A stretch of 64,000 nucleotides of DNA from Verrucomicrobiota bacterium (lineage in GTDB: Bacteria > Verrucomicrobiota > Verrucomicrobiia > Limisphaerales > UBA11320). Position numbers and translations under genes: made by a program. A model generated the notes under the pieces. It was not told where the DNA came from and searched no databases. It saw nothing but the letters and a program-made list of their open reading frames with translations. Positions 44,100 to 52,132 of the stretch are shown piece after piece (position 1 is the first letter of the stretch; each line of letters starts with the position of its first letter). The stretch is from the NCBI GenBank assembly GCA_016199985.1, contig JACQFQ010000043.1, positions 1 to 64,000 of the forward strand, read 5' to 3'.

Positions 44100-45707
44100 C
44101 TAGCGGCCTCGCCAATAATTCCAGAAGCTGGGAATAAAAACATTTTGTTTCGGGGCTTCTTTGGTATCCACCTTGATGTCCTCTTTGACATGGATCTCCT
44201 CCTTGGAATTCTTCCGAATATCCACGAGGAATCCGCTTTGGCGGAGCATCTGCGCATGGCCTTCGAGAACTTTGACTTCCGCTTGCGTGAGCTGGCGCTT
44301 GGTGTCCAACCCATTCAGGAATTCACGAATACTCTTCCAGCGCCCGAAGCCCTCCTCGTGCATCCACATGGTTGGGGCTAGAGTGACTCCTTCCTGAGCG
44401 AGGAAGTGCATGTCGATGGGCTTAAAGCCCGGTCGCTCGAGTTGCAGCTTGTGGGGGCCAGGCAGGAGCTTGAGGGTGACGGGGGTCACTCCCAAAGCGA
44501 ACCCGTCGATCTTGACCGTGGCGCTGACCAAGGCAGGAAAGCTTTGTTCGCTTCCAGCCACCTTGCCTTCCGTCAAGCGGAGGTCCGGCAGGGATATTTC
44601 GTTTCCTGCCAGATCCTTGGCGTAGGAGGCAATGGTGACGTTCACCTTCGTGGGTTCCTGAGGCCTCGGGAGAGTCCGAACCTTCTCCGTCATGCCCGCA
44701 ACCACTTGGGCGGCGCCTTCCTCCAGCAGTTCATTGAGAATTCCGTCATCTTTGATCTGCACCGCATCCGAGCTGGGCACGACCTTGTCGGACTTGATGG
44801 GCCCGCCAGCAATCGCGCCCCCTGTTCTATATGCTTCGGTGAGCTTGTAGGTGCCCCGCAACGTATAAGTGGTGGATTTTCCCTTCAGTCCCAACCTGGC
44901 GTTGTTGAAAGCCGCCTCGCGTGTGCTCAAGCTGCCAACTGTGACGAACAGCATGTACTCGGCCCCCATGTTCTGAGCCATTCGTAGGGCGCTGCTCTGA
45001 TCGCTGAGCAGCCGATCCGCAAGAGACCCCAAGGAATTCCGGTTGGGGTTGAGGTTTTGATGTTTCGGCGTGTCGAAAGTCGCCTCTGTAACCGACCTGC
45101 CAGCCCCGGAGGTCGCGGACGAGCCACCCGATTTGGCCGTAGCCACGGCGACCTCTGTGGTCTGTCGCGCGCTACGCAGTTCGCCCATCTCCATCTCGGT
45201 CGGATACACCTGCATTGATTTGAGCACTTCCTCGTCGCTGATGATCATGAAGTCCGCGCTCGCCAATTGGCTGGAGACCTGGTCCTTGAAGGCAGCGAGC
45301 TTGTCATTCACATCCTCCCCAGCGCGGTTGATTACGAAAATCGCAGCCGTCCTTTCTTTCACCGGCGTGGACGATCCCTCGGCCACCACCGAATGAACCT
45401 CAGCGCCCAGTTGAGTCGAAGACTGTGTAGAGGCCGAGGTAGGAACGGCCGCGACCCCAGTCGAAGGCGTGCTTTGAGCCGAGGCAGCGCTCTCGGGCGC
45501 GGCATTGGGCTGTGAGCAGGCGGAGGTCAGAACGACGATGAAGGCTGAGTAACCCAACACCGACTTGCAAAGTCCGCCCCCTCCAAAGAGGCGCTTCAAG
45601 TCAGAGATCGGTGAACTGAGCCTACCTCGTGAAGGAGTCAGATGATGAGGCATTGCAGTGGGATTGAATTTGGACTTATGGATGCACATAGGTTTTCTTG
45701 ATGGCAA
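44100..45707 (-). CDS. Lipoprotein with LpoB/CsgG-like domain and PEGA domain
   Basis: The frame gives 535 aa from 45707; an ATG at 45653 is an alternative start 18 codons in. A hydrophobic segment ends in a lipobox-like L-T-S-A-C (Cys near 65). A Ser/Thr/Ala-rich linker leads to a domain (about 118-345) with AAIFVINRAGEDVNDKL, ADFMIISDEEVLKSM and GAEYMLFVTVGSLSTRE, similar in pattern to LpoB/CsgG-type proteins. A PEGA domain follows (about 388-440: TVKIDGFALGVTPVTLKLLPGPHKLQLERPGF), which often binds surface layers or peptidoglycan. The C-terminus is charged and helical. A very good sigma-54-type site (45752-45768) lies just upstream, pointing to shared control with the Tad genes. Confidence 0.7.
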   Translation of the reverse strand: MPSRKPMCIHKSKFNPTAMPHHLTPSRGRLSSPISDLKRLFGGGGLCKSVLGYSAFIVVLTSACSQPNAAPESAASAQSTPSTGVAAVPTSASTQSSTQLGAEVHSVVAEGSSTPVKERTAAIFVINRAGEDVNDKLAAFKDQVSSQLASADFMIISDEEVLKSMQVYPTEMEMGELRSARQTTEVAVATAKSGGSSATSGAGRSVTEATFDTPKHQNLNPNRNSLGSLADRLLSDQSSALRMAQNMGAEYMLFVTVGSLSTREAAFNNARLGLKGKSTTYTLRGTYKLTEAYRTGGAIAGGPIKSDKVVPSSDAVQIKDDGILNELLEEGAAQVVAGMTEKVRTLPRPQEPTKVNVTIASYAKDLAGNEISLPDLRLTEGKVAGSEQSFPALVSATVKIDGFALGVTPVTLKLLPGPHKLQLERPGFKPIDMHFLAQEGVTLAPTMWMHEEGFGRWKSIREFLNGLDTKRQLTQAEVKVLEGHAQMLRQSGFLVDIRKNSKEEIHVKEDIKVDTKEAPKQNVFIPSFWNYWRGR

Positions 45708-45751
45708 GGCATTTATAATCTCGCTGAGTTCGAAATATCCGGTCAGTCCGA

Positions 45752-45768
45752 TGGCAGAAAGCGTGCCA
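45752..45768 (-). promoter_or_regulatory. Sigma-54-type promoter before the PEGA lipoprotein
   Basis: The minus strand reads TGGCACGCTTTCTGCCA, with a perfect TGGCACG -24 block and CTGC -12 block at GG-N10-GC spacing. Transcription would start near 45743, giving a 36- or 90-nt leader depending on which ATG is used. It sits between this gene and the kinase stop at 45832. Confidence 0.7.
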
Positions 45769-45831
45769 GTAAACCCTACCCCACTGATGCTGCCGCTTAA
45801 CGCCCTCAGCGTAGGGATCCTCGAATCCGCG

Positions 45832-48450
45832 CTATGGCTTGCCCCCGAACAGCCTTAGCATGCCAATTTTGTTGTGGTCCGCTTCCCATCGGAGCTGTTC
45901 CTGCGCGCTCATGTATCTATACGCGACTCTGTTGGTTCGAAAGGCTTCGAGAAGCTGCGGAACGCTGGCGCTCGCGCCTCCGGCCTGGAAGTTTACCAAG
46001 AGGTTGTTCAATGCGGCATGCGCCTCTTGCGCCGAGCTTCTCTGCGCGACGAAGTCGCCAAGCTCCTTCCAACCCGCAACCAAGTCTTGGGCATCCTTGG
46101 CAAGCTTGGCCTTTTGGGCTTGTCGATCCCATACTAATTCTGGCTTGGCGAAAACGGCCTCCGACCAAGGCAGGATGTTCAGTTGGCTTCCCGATACGCG
46201 CACTATCAGATTGCTCAGACCGGGTTCGACGCGCGGCAAGAGAGGCAAAGCCTGGCGCCACCAGGCCTCGAGACCAGCGAGAAAAACCTTCGGGTCAGCC
46301 TCACGATGGAGGAGTTCACTCAGCTCAGGATCCTTGACTCTCTCGCTGGTTGAGACGAGGGCTGCGCGAAGCCGCATGGCTTTTTCGTTTTGCGCTTTGC
46401 TTTCAAGAAATCGAAAAGATCCCCAGGCAGCAAGGATCAGCGCCCCCAACAGCCCCGCTGCGAGCACGCTGCGGAGAAGTCGTGATCGACCAGCTGCCAC
46501 AGGCTTGCCTTTATCAGGGCTGGCGTTTGTCGCTTTGGGTGGTTCGGGTCTGGGACCTTTTGTTCCCGAAGGCTGGGGCGTGGCCGTGGCTTGATCGCGA
46601 CAAGGAACCCAATCCTTGGTCTCCTCCTGGTCCTGGGAAGCCGAACGGGGCGACGCAGGCAAGGGCGGGGGTTTGGCGCCGCCGGCAGAAGGGACCCATG
46701 CAACATTCGAAACCGTGGACGCGCCTCGCAAGACAGCCACCAGTTCCTCCTTCAACGCTCTGGCGGTGGCAAAACGGTCCGTCGGATTCTGGGCCATCGC
46801 CCGCAGTAATATTTTCTGCAGCGCGGGATGATTCTTCCACACGGCATGGTCAGCCAGAGCCAGTTCTTTCGCTGGCGGCCGCAGGCAGCGGTCCATGTAG
46901 TCCTGCAGGGTGGGGCATGAGGGCAAGGGCAGCCGGCCCGTCAGCGCTTCGCAGAGTGTGACCCCTACGGCAAAGATGTCAGATTGGGGAGTCCCACGCT
47001 CGTTGCCTGCTTGAGAAAGTTCCGGAGCCATGTAGTCCCACGCGCCTGGCGCGAAAACGGTGGTATCCGTGGCGCTCTGGTCCAGCGCGATCCCCAAATC
47101 AAAGATCTTGCCACGCTCGGGCTTGCCGTCGGGCGCGTACAGATTTTGCGGACGGATGTCCCGATGGATGATCTCCTCCTGATGCAGGAATTCCAGCGCG
47201 TCGAGATATCCGACAAAAAGAGGCAAGAGTTCGACTGGATTCACGCCCGATGGGTTCCTGTCGATTCTGGATCGCAAAGTGGAGGAAGCCTCCCCTTCCA
47301 GGTACTCGGTAATCAGAAAGAACTGCGGGCCCGCCTCGGTTTCAACCTTTCTGAAGTCGACATAGTGGATCAGGTGCGGATGCTTGAGCCGCCTCAATAT
47401 CTCCGCTTCTCGTTCCAGTCGCCGCGAGTACCTGGCTTGGACCAAGCGCTTGACCACGACATCGCCCAGCACCTTTCCCTGGCGAGAATGACGCGCCCGA
47501 AACACATCGCCAAACGCTCCCGAGCCGATCACGTCGATGTATTCATAAGCATCCGGCGCGTCCAGGGGCGGCACGCGAATCGGCTGGACCGACGCAAGAA
47601 GCCTGGCCACGTCGCAAAAGGATCTCAGGCGCTTGGCTCGATCGAGCTGAAGGCACGCCGCGATGCAGGCGCGTATTCCAGGCCAGATGCGGAACACCGG
47701 GGCTGACAAATCGAGACTCGGCTGCTGAGCCGTCGACCACCGAGACACATGTTCGAAAGGGCCGTTGGTGATGGGTGGGAATGGCAGACGCCCCGTGATC
47801 GTCTGATGGAGCAGCACGCCAAAACTGAATACGTCCGAACACTCGTCCGACTGCTTGAATTGGGGCTCGCGCCGACCAAACTCGGGCGCCAGAAAGTCCA
47901 AGGAGCCGGCGCCCGCTCCGGGGCTGGCCATAGGCTGGTCCGCCTCTGTTCGGTGGGCGACGCCGAAATCGATGACTTTGACGGTTCCGTCGCGACAGAC
48001 GAAAACGTTCGATGGCTTGATGTCCCCATGAGTTACGCCGCGAGCGGCGCTTTCCTGAAGCGCCTTCAAGACTTGCTCGAGAACCGGCCAGGCGTCCAAC
48101 CACGCCAACCCTCGGCCTTGGGGCGCGGCGGCAATCCGGTGGGCGAGGGTCTCTCCCTCCAGCAATTCTGTGACGACGCAGAGAAGCATGCCCGCCTCGC
48201 CCGGGTGCGTGAAAGAGTGCTTGAACTGAATGATGTTGGGATGCGACAGGAGCTTCAGGATCCCGACTTCTCTCTCAAACCGGGCGAGGTCGCCGCTTTT
48301 CAAGCAGCTCAGAGCCACTCGATCGCCTTTGTTAACACCCGAGGTGGCCTGGACGCACATCGCCTCATAGACCTGCCGTTCCCCCCCATTTCCGAGCGGT
48401 CTTATGATCTCGTAGCAGCCGATGAAGCGCGTCTGTCTGGGGGCGGGCAT
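45832..48450 (-). CDS. Tandem-domain Ser/Thr protein kinase with transmembrane anchor
   Basis: This 872-aa protein carries two Hanks-type kinase domains in a row. Domain 1 (about 10-280) keeps H-G-D-I-K-P-S-N (about 138-145) and DFG (about 158) but has a broken glycine loop (GNGGERQV) and V-A-L-S where VAIK should supply the ATP lysine. Domain 2 (about 298-570) has a canonical loop (GSGAFGDVF, about 306), V-V-V-K, H-R-D-I-R-P-Q-N (about 428) and D-L-G in place of DFG, then M-A-P-E. After a Pro-rich linker, one TM helix (about 653-676, LLRSVLAAGLLGALILAAWGS) leads to an about 190-residue helical, probably periplasmic tail. It follows the FHA-AAA+ gene by 74 bp and is likely co-transcribed. I infer domain 2 is the active kinase and domain 1 regulatory. 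Confidence 0.9.
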   Translation of the reverse strand: MPAPRQTRFIGCYEIIRPLGNGGERQVYEAMCVQATSGVNKGDRVALSCLKSGDLARFEREVGILKLLSHPNIIQFKHSFTHPGEAGMLLCVVTELLEGETLAHRIAAAPQGRGLAWLDAWPVLEQVLKALQESAARGVTHGDIKPSNVFVCRDGTVKVIDFGVAHRTEADQPMASPGAGAGSLDFLAPEFGRREPQFKQSDECSDVFSFGVLLHQTITGRLPFPPITNGPFEHVSRWSTAQQPSLDLSAPVFRIWPGIRACIAACLQLDRAKRLRSFCDVARLLASVQPIRVPPLDAPDAYEYIDVIGSGAFGDVFRARHSRQGKVLGDVVVKRLVQARYSRRLEREAEILRRLKHPHLIHYVDFRKVETEAGPQFFLITEYLEGEASSTLRSRIDRNPSGVNPVELLPLFVGYLDALEFLHQEEIIHRDIRPQNLYAPDGKPERGKIFDLGIALDQSATDTTVFAPGAWDYMAPELSQAGNERGTPQSDIFAVGVTLCEALTGRLPLPSCPTLQDYMDRCLRPPAKELALADHAVWKNHPALQKILLRAMAQNPTDRFATARALKEELVAVLRGASTVSNVAWVPSAGGAKPPPLPASPRSASQDQEETKDWVPCRDQATATPQPSGTKGPRPEPPKATNASPDKGKPVAAGRSRLLRSVLAAGLLGALILAAWGSFRFLESKAQNEKAMRLRAALVSTSERVKDPELSELLHREADPKVFLAGLEAWWRQALPLLPRVEPGLSNLIVRVSGSQLNILPWSEAVFAKPELVWDRQAQKAKLAKDAQDLVAGWKELGDFVAQRSSAQEAHAALNNLLVNFQAGGASASVPQLLEAFRTNRVAYRYMSAQEQLRWEADHNKIGMLRLFGGKP

Positions 48451-48524
48451 GAATGTGGTTTCAGTTGCAGATACCGGTCTGGTTGCGGGGAAAGCTGCGC
48501 GACGAGGTCATCCCATGGCGCTTG

Positions 48525-50249
48525 TTAAACCCTCCGCACATCCGCGAGTTTTCGTTTCACGAGAGCCTCATCAATCAACGCGGAGCTCGCGGCGGCGGCG
48601 CAGCGCTGCGCGAGCCCGCGCAACTCTCGGACGTTATGAGGCCAGGAGTGTTCCCTCATCGCGGCCAGAGCCTCGGCCGAGAACCGGATCTCCGGCATGC
48701 CATTCTCCTCGCAGAATCGGCTCAGAAACATCTGGGCGAGCTCGTCGATATCCTCCGCGTGTTCCCGGAGCGGAGGGACAAAGATAGGCATGATCGCTAT
48801 CCGGGCCAGCAGATCCTCACGGAAGCCCCCCTTGGCCACCATGTCCTGAAGATCCCGGTGGGTGGCGGACATGATGCGCACATTCACCGGGATGGGCTTC
48901 GTGGAGCCCACAGGGTCGATCGTTCTGTTCTCCAGCACCCGGAGAACCTTGGTCTGAACCTCCGGCGGCATGTCTCCGATCTCGTCGAGGAACAGGGTTC
49001 CTCCGTGGGCCAGCTCGAACTTCCCCTTTTGGTCTTTGTCGGCGCCTGTGAAAGCTCCCTTCACATGCCCAAACAGCGTGCTCTCGATCAGGATGCCCGG
49101 GATGGCGGCGCAGTTGACGCTGATGAGCGGCGCATCCTTGCGCTGGCTACTCTCGTGGATGAACCTCGCCACGACCTCCTTGCCGCTGCCGGTCTCTCCC
49201 TTGATCAGAACGGTGATATTTGTTTTCGCCGCAATCAGCGCTTCCTGACGCAGAGTTTCCATGGCTTGGCTTCCGCCGATCAGTCCGCCGGCCCCCGCCT
49301 TCTGCTTGAGGATGCCATTCTCTCTCTGGATCGCCTGCACCTTGGTCAGGTGAGCGTCCGCCTTGAGCCAGAGCTCGCACATGGTCTGCAAAAGGGATTT
49401 CTCATCCCGGGAAAACTCGGCGCACCCTGCTTCACGGACCAGAAGGAGGAACTCAGAGCATCGATCGTCGACCTGAGGTTCCTGGACCCCGATGGCGGGG
49501 CGCAGAGGCCCCACGAGATAGTTGAAATCGCCGACATTCTTCTGATGGCGCGCGATGTCTGACCCAGGGATGCTGACGACGTGCTGGTGGGATTGAAACT
49601 TCTCCGCCAGATAGTTCGCTATTCTTACCATCGGCTTCTCGCCGTTCTCGGTGAGGACCTCCCCCAATCGCCGGTCGGGAGTGTACAAATGCACCTCGCA
49701 TGGGGAGAAAGCATGGAGCAGGGTGCGCAGACTCTTGCGGCGAAACTCCGCCGGGTCGTTGTTCTCAGTGAGAAGGGAGCAAAAGTCCTGGAGCGCGAAA
49801 AACTTGCGACTCTCCCCCATTGGCTGTGAATTGAAGTCGATCGTCTGATCGAGGGAAGCGCCTGCGTCCTTTGGCAAGCGGGTGGTGTTGCCTGGTATGG
49901 CCGTTGTGCTCGCCGCGGAGGCCGGAGGCGTTACCGGCTTGCCGGGCACTAACTCCAACTCGAAGACGCCAATCTTTATCCGGTCGCCCTTCTGCAGGGT
50001 TTGAGGCACGTTTTTGGGCGCGCGCTTGCCATTCACACGGACCCCGTTCTTGCTGGAAGGCAAGTCCAGTACCGATACGCCCTCTGGCTGGCAGACCACG
50101 AGGGCATGGTTATGGGAGATCGTTGAGTCGGGCAGCGCAATGCTATTCGTAGTGGCTCTGCCCAAGGTGTTTTCTCCGTCGGTCAGCGTGTAGTACTGCA
50201 ATGCACGGCCGTCCTCTCCCAGTCTGGCTAGCGACCATATCTGTGTCAT
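48525..50249 (-). CDS. FHA-GAF-AAA+ sigma-54-dependent transcription activator without HTH
   Basis: This 574-aa regulator begins with a canonical FHA domain (about 25-110): L-G-R-A...S-T-I-S-H-N-H-A...S-S-K-N-G-V-R-V-N-G, so the Arg, Ser, His and Asn that hold phosphothreonine are present. A GAF-like region follows (about 145-310). The AAA+ domain (about 325-565) has Walker A GETGSGKE (about 351), the sigma-54 contact loop G-A-F-T-G-A (about 400), Walker B LFLDEIGDM, and SWPHNVREL near the end. The protein stops soon after, with no Fis-type HTH, so it lacks the usual enhancer-binding domain. Some such activators work from solution or use a partner. It is the only sigma-54 activator in the window, and nine sigma-54-type sites surround it. 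Divergent from cpaF. Confidence 0.92.
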   Translation of the reverse strand: MTQIWSLARLGEDGRALQYYTLTDGENTLGRATTNSIALPDSTISHNHALVVCQPEGVSVLDLPSSKNGVRVNGKRAPKNVPQTLQKGDRIKIGVFELELVPGKPVTPPASAASTTAIPGNTTRLPKDAGASLDQTIDFNSQPMGESRKFFALQDFCSLLTENNDPAEFRRKSLRTLLHAFSPCEVHLYTPDRRLGEVLTENGEKPMVRIANYLAEKFQSHQHVVSIPGSDIARHQKNVGDFNYLVGPLRPAIGVQEPQVDDRCSEFLLLVREAGCAEFSRDEKSLLQTMCELWLKADAHLTKVQAIQRENGILKQKAGAGGLIGGSQAMETLRQEALIAAKTNITVLIKGETGSGKEVVARFIHESSQRKDAPLISVNCAAIPGILIESTLFGHVKGAFTGADKDQKGKFELAHGGTLFLDEIGDMPPEVQTKVLRVLENRTIDPVGSTKPIPVNVRIMSATHRDLQDMVAKGGFREDLLARIAIMPIFVPPLREHAEDIDELAQMFLSRFCEENGMPEIRFSAEALAAMREHSWPHNVRELRGLAQRCAAAASSALIDEALVKRKLADVRRV

Positions 50250-50362
50250 AAGAAACGGGCTTCGGTCGCATCATTTCGCAGCGTTTAGGCAAAAACAAGA
50301 GCTTAGTTCTCAAGGCCCATACACGGCGGAGACTGGGATCCCATCTGACCCCCCGGGACGGA

Positions 50363-50379
50363 TGGCATCATTTCTGCCA
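50363..50379 (+). promoter_or_regulatory. Sigma-54-type promoter before cpaF
   Basis: TGGCATCATTTCTGCCA has the GG-N10-GC spacing of a -24/-12 promoter, with transcription predicted from about 50389 and an about 83-nt leader before the cpaF ATG. The site is a perfect TGGCA-N7-TGCCA dyad, so it could also read toward the divergent FHA activator gene or serve as an operator. Confidence 0.6.
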
Positions 50380-50405
50380 GCTGAGGCGGGATCAGATCGC
50401 ATCTT

Positions 50406-50439
50406 GTGTGCGAAAGTGATCCTGGTAGTTTTTGCGCAC
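50406..50439. repeat. Imperfect inverted repeat in the cpaF leader
   Basis: GTGTGCGAAA (50406-50415) faces TTTTTGCGCAC (50429-50439), with 8 of 10 positions complementary. It lies between the predicted transcription start and the cpaF start codon and could be an operator or an RNA hairpin. Confidence 0.3.
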
Positions 50440-50471
50440 CAGAGCCAAGCCAGCGTTCGCGAGGCGTCAAC

Positions 50472-52061
50472 ATGAGCCAATCATCTATTGCGGTGGAATT
50501 GCACCAGGACGGCGACAAGCCCCGCGTCTATCAATTTGAGCAGGCAGAGCTGGTATTGGGGAACACGCCGGCGTCACAGTTGAGTTTGGAAACATCGGAG
50601 GCGCGGGGCTCCGAGGTGGCGATCCGATGCAAATCGAATGGAGTTTTCTTGTGGCACCCCACGAAGCCTGCGCCGGGGTGGCTGCTGAATGGCAATGCTC
50701 TCAAATCCATATTGCCCGCAAAGGCGGGCGATGTGCTGACTGTCGGGAGTATTCGGGTCATCTTGAAAAGCTTGATATGGGGCGGCCCGCGGGAAGGCGG
50801 AGACACGGTGGCCATGCATGAGAGGGGTGACGTCGGGCATGCCACGCCGCCGTTCGAGGAGCCCCTGGGAAACGAAACACGGCTTTTGGACCCCGCGGAC
50901 CTTATCGACGCTCCCTCAGAGGAGCCCTCTTTGATCGCAACCGAAGAACCGTGTCCTGCCAACAGCCCGGCGGCGAAGAATTCCCACCTCTACTTGTTTT
51001 TTGCTCCCGTCGAGGCGCTTCTCAAAGATGACGATGTGTCCGAGGTGATGATCAACGGCCCCAAAAACATTTACGTCGAGAGGAAAGGCAAGATCGTCCG
51101 TGTGGATTGCGAATTTGTCAGCGAGCAGGCCTTGCAGGCCGCCGTGATGAATGTGGCAAGAAGCGTCGGGCGTTTCTTCAACAGCCAAAACCCGCGTCTC
51201 GATGCGCGCCTGCCGGACGGGAGCCGGGTTCACGCGGTGCTTTCCCCTATCGCGCGGGCTGGAACGACGGTCGCAATCCGCAAGTTCAGCAAGGAGAAGC
51301 TGACGCTCGAAAAACTGATCAGCCTGGGGAGCATTTCCTCGGAAGGGGCCCGGCTGTTGGACGCGATCGTTAAGCTCGGGAAGAACCTCATCGTATCTGG
51401 AGCGACCTCTTCGGGAAAAACATCCGTTCTGAACGTCCTCAGTTCCCTGATCCCCTCCGATTCCCGGATCCTAGTCCTCGAAGACGCGAGTGAACTCCAG
51501 CTGCAGCAGTCCCACATCGTAGCCTTTGAAACACGGAAGCCGGACGAATACGGCAAAGGGGAAGTCACCATCCGGCATCTCCTGCACTCCACGCTTAGGC
51601 TCCGACCCGATCGAATCGTCGTGGGCGAGGTGCGTGGAGAGGAGGCGCTGGATCTGATCCAGGCAATGAACACGGGACACGACGGAAGCATGTCCACAAT
51701 CCATGCGAGCAATCCTCAAGGGGCTCTTTCCCGACTGGAGGTCTGCGCTCTTCTGGGTTCGGTCGAAGTGCCCCAGTTCGCGTTGCGACAGCAGGTCGCG
51801 TCCGCGGTGCAGATCGTTCTTCAGACCGAGCGACTGGCGGACGGGTCTCGCAAGATTACGTCCATCAGCGAACTCCTCGGGCTTGAAAAAGGCGAGTACC
51901 GGTTGGAACCCATCCTGGTCTTTGAGGAAACTGGGTACGAGCCTGCCCCTAAGAGCCGGATCCTGGGCCGGCACGTCTTCACGGGATATCGCCCCAGCTT
52001 CCTCAAAGCGGCCGCGCAGCGAGGGGTCGACTGGGTCTCGATATTTCCGGGTTGGCGATAA
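50472..52061 (+). CDS. cpaF: CpaF/TadA-type secretion ATPase with degenerate FHA-like head
   Basis: The ATG at 50472 is chosen over 50406 because GAGG lies 7 nt upstream. The 529-aa protein has an N-terminal FHA-like beta domain (about 5-100) that has lost the binding residues (L-G-N for G-R, no S-x-x-H). A CpaF/VirB11 ATPase follows: VEALLKDDDVSEVMINGP (about 183-200), VAIRKFSKEKLTLEKLI, Walker A GATSSGKTS (about 310-318), RHLLHSTLRLRPDRIVVGEVRGEEALDLIQAMNTGH with Walker B and His box, and STIHASNP. CpaF powers Tad/Flp pilus assembly at the inner membrane. It is divergent from the FHA activator and convergent with kinase 2. TadB and TadC platform genes are not seen nearby. Confidence 0.92.
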   Translation: MSQSSIAVELHQDGDKPRVYQFEQAELVLGNTPASQLSLETSEARGSEVAIRCKSNGVFLWHPTKPAPGWLLNGNALKSILPAKAGDVLTVGSIRVILKSLIWGGPREGGDTVAMHERGDVGHATPPFEEPLGNETRLLDPADLIDAPSEEPSLIATEEPCPANSPAAKNSHLYLFFAPVEALLKDDDVSEVMINGPKNIYVERKGKIVRVDCEFVSEQALQAAVMNVARSVGRFFNSQNPRLDARLPDGSRVHAVLSPIARAGTTVAIRKFSKEKLTLEKLISLGSISSEGARLLDAIVKLGKNLIVSGATSSGKTSVLNVLSSLIPSDSRILVLEDASELQLQQSHIVAFETRKPDEYGKGEVTIRHLLHSTLRLRPDRIVVGEVRGEEALDLIQAMNTGHDGSMSTIHASNPQGALSRLEVCALLGSVEVPQFALRQQVASAVQIVLQTERLADGSRKITSISELLGLEKGEYRLEPILVFEETGYEPAPKSRILGRHVFTGYRPSFLKAAAQRGVDWVSIFPGWR

Positions 52062-52132
52062 GCCGCGCGCTGCGGCGACCTGGGCGAAGCGGAGGCGCGT
52101 TGCCAAACCGGCGGCCTCGGGCAATTTGAGAG

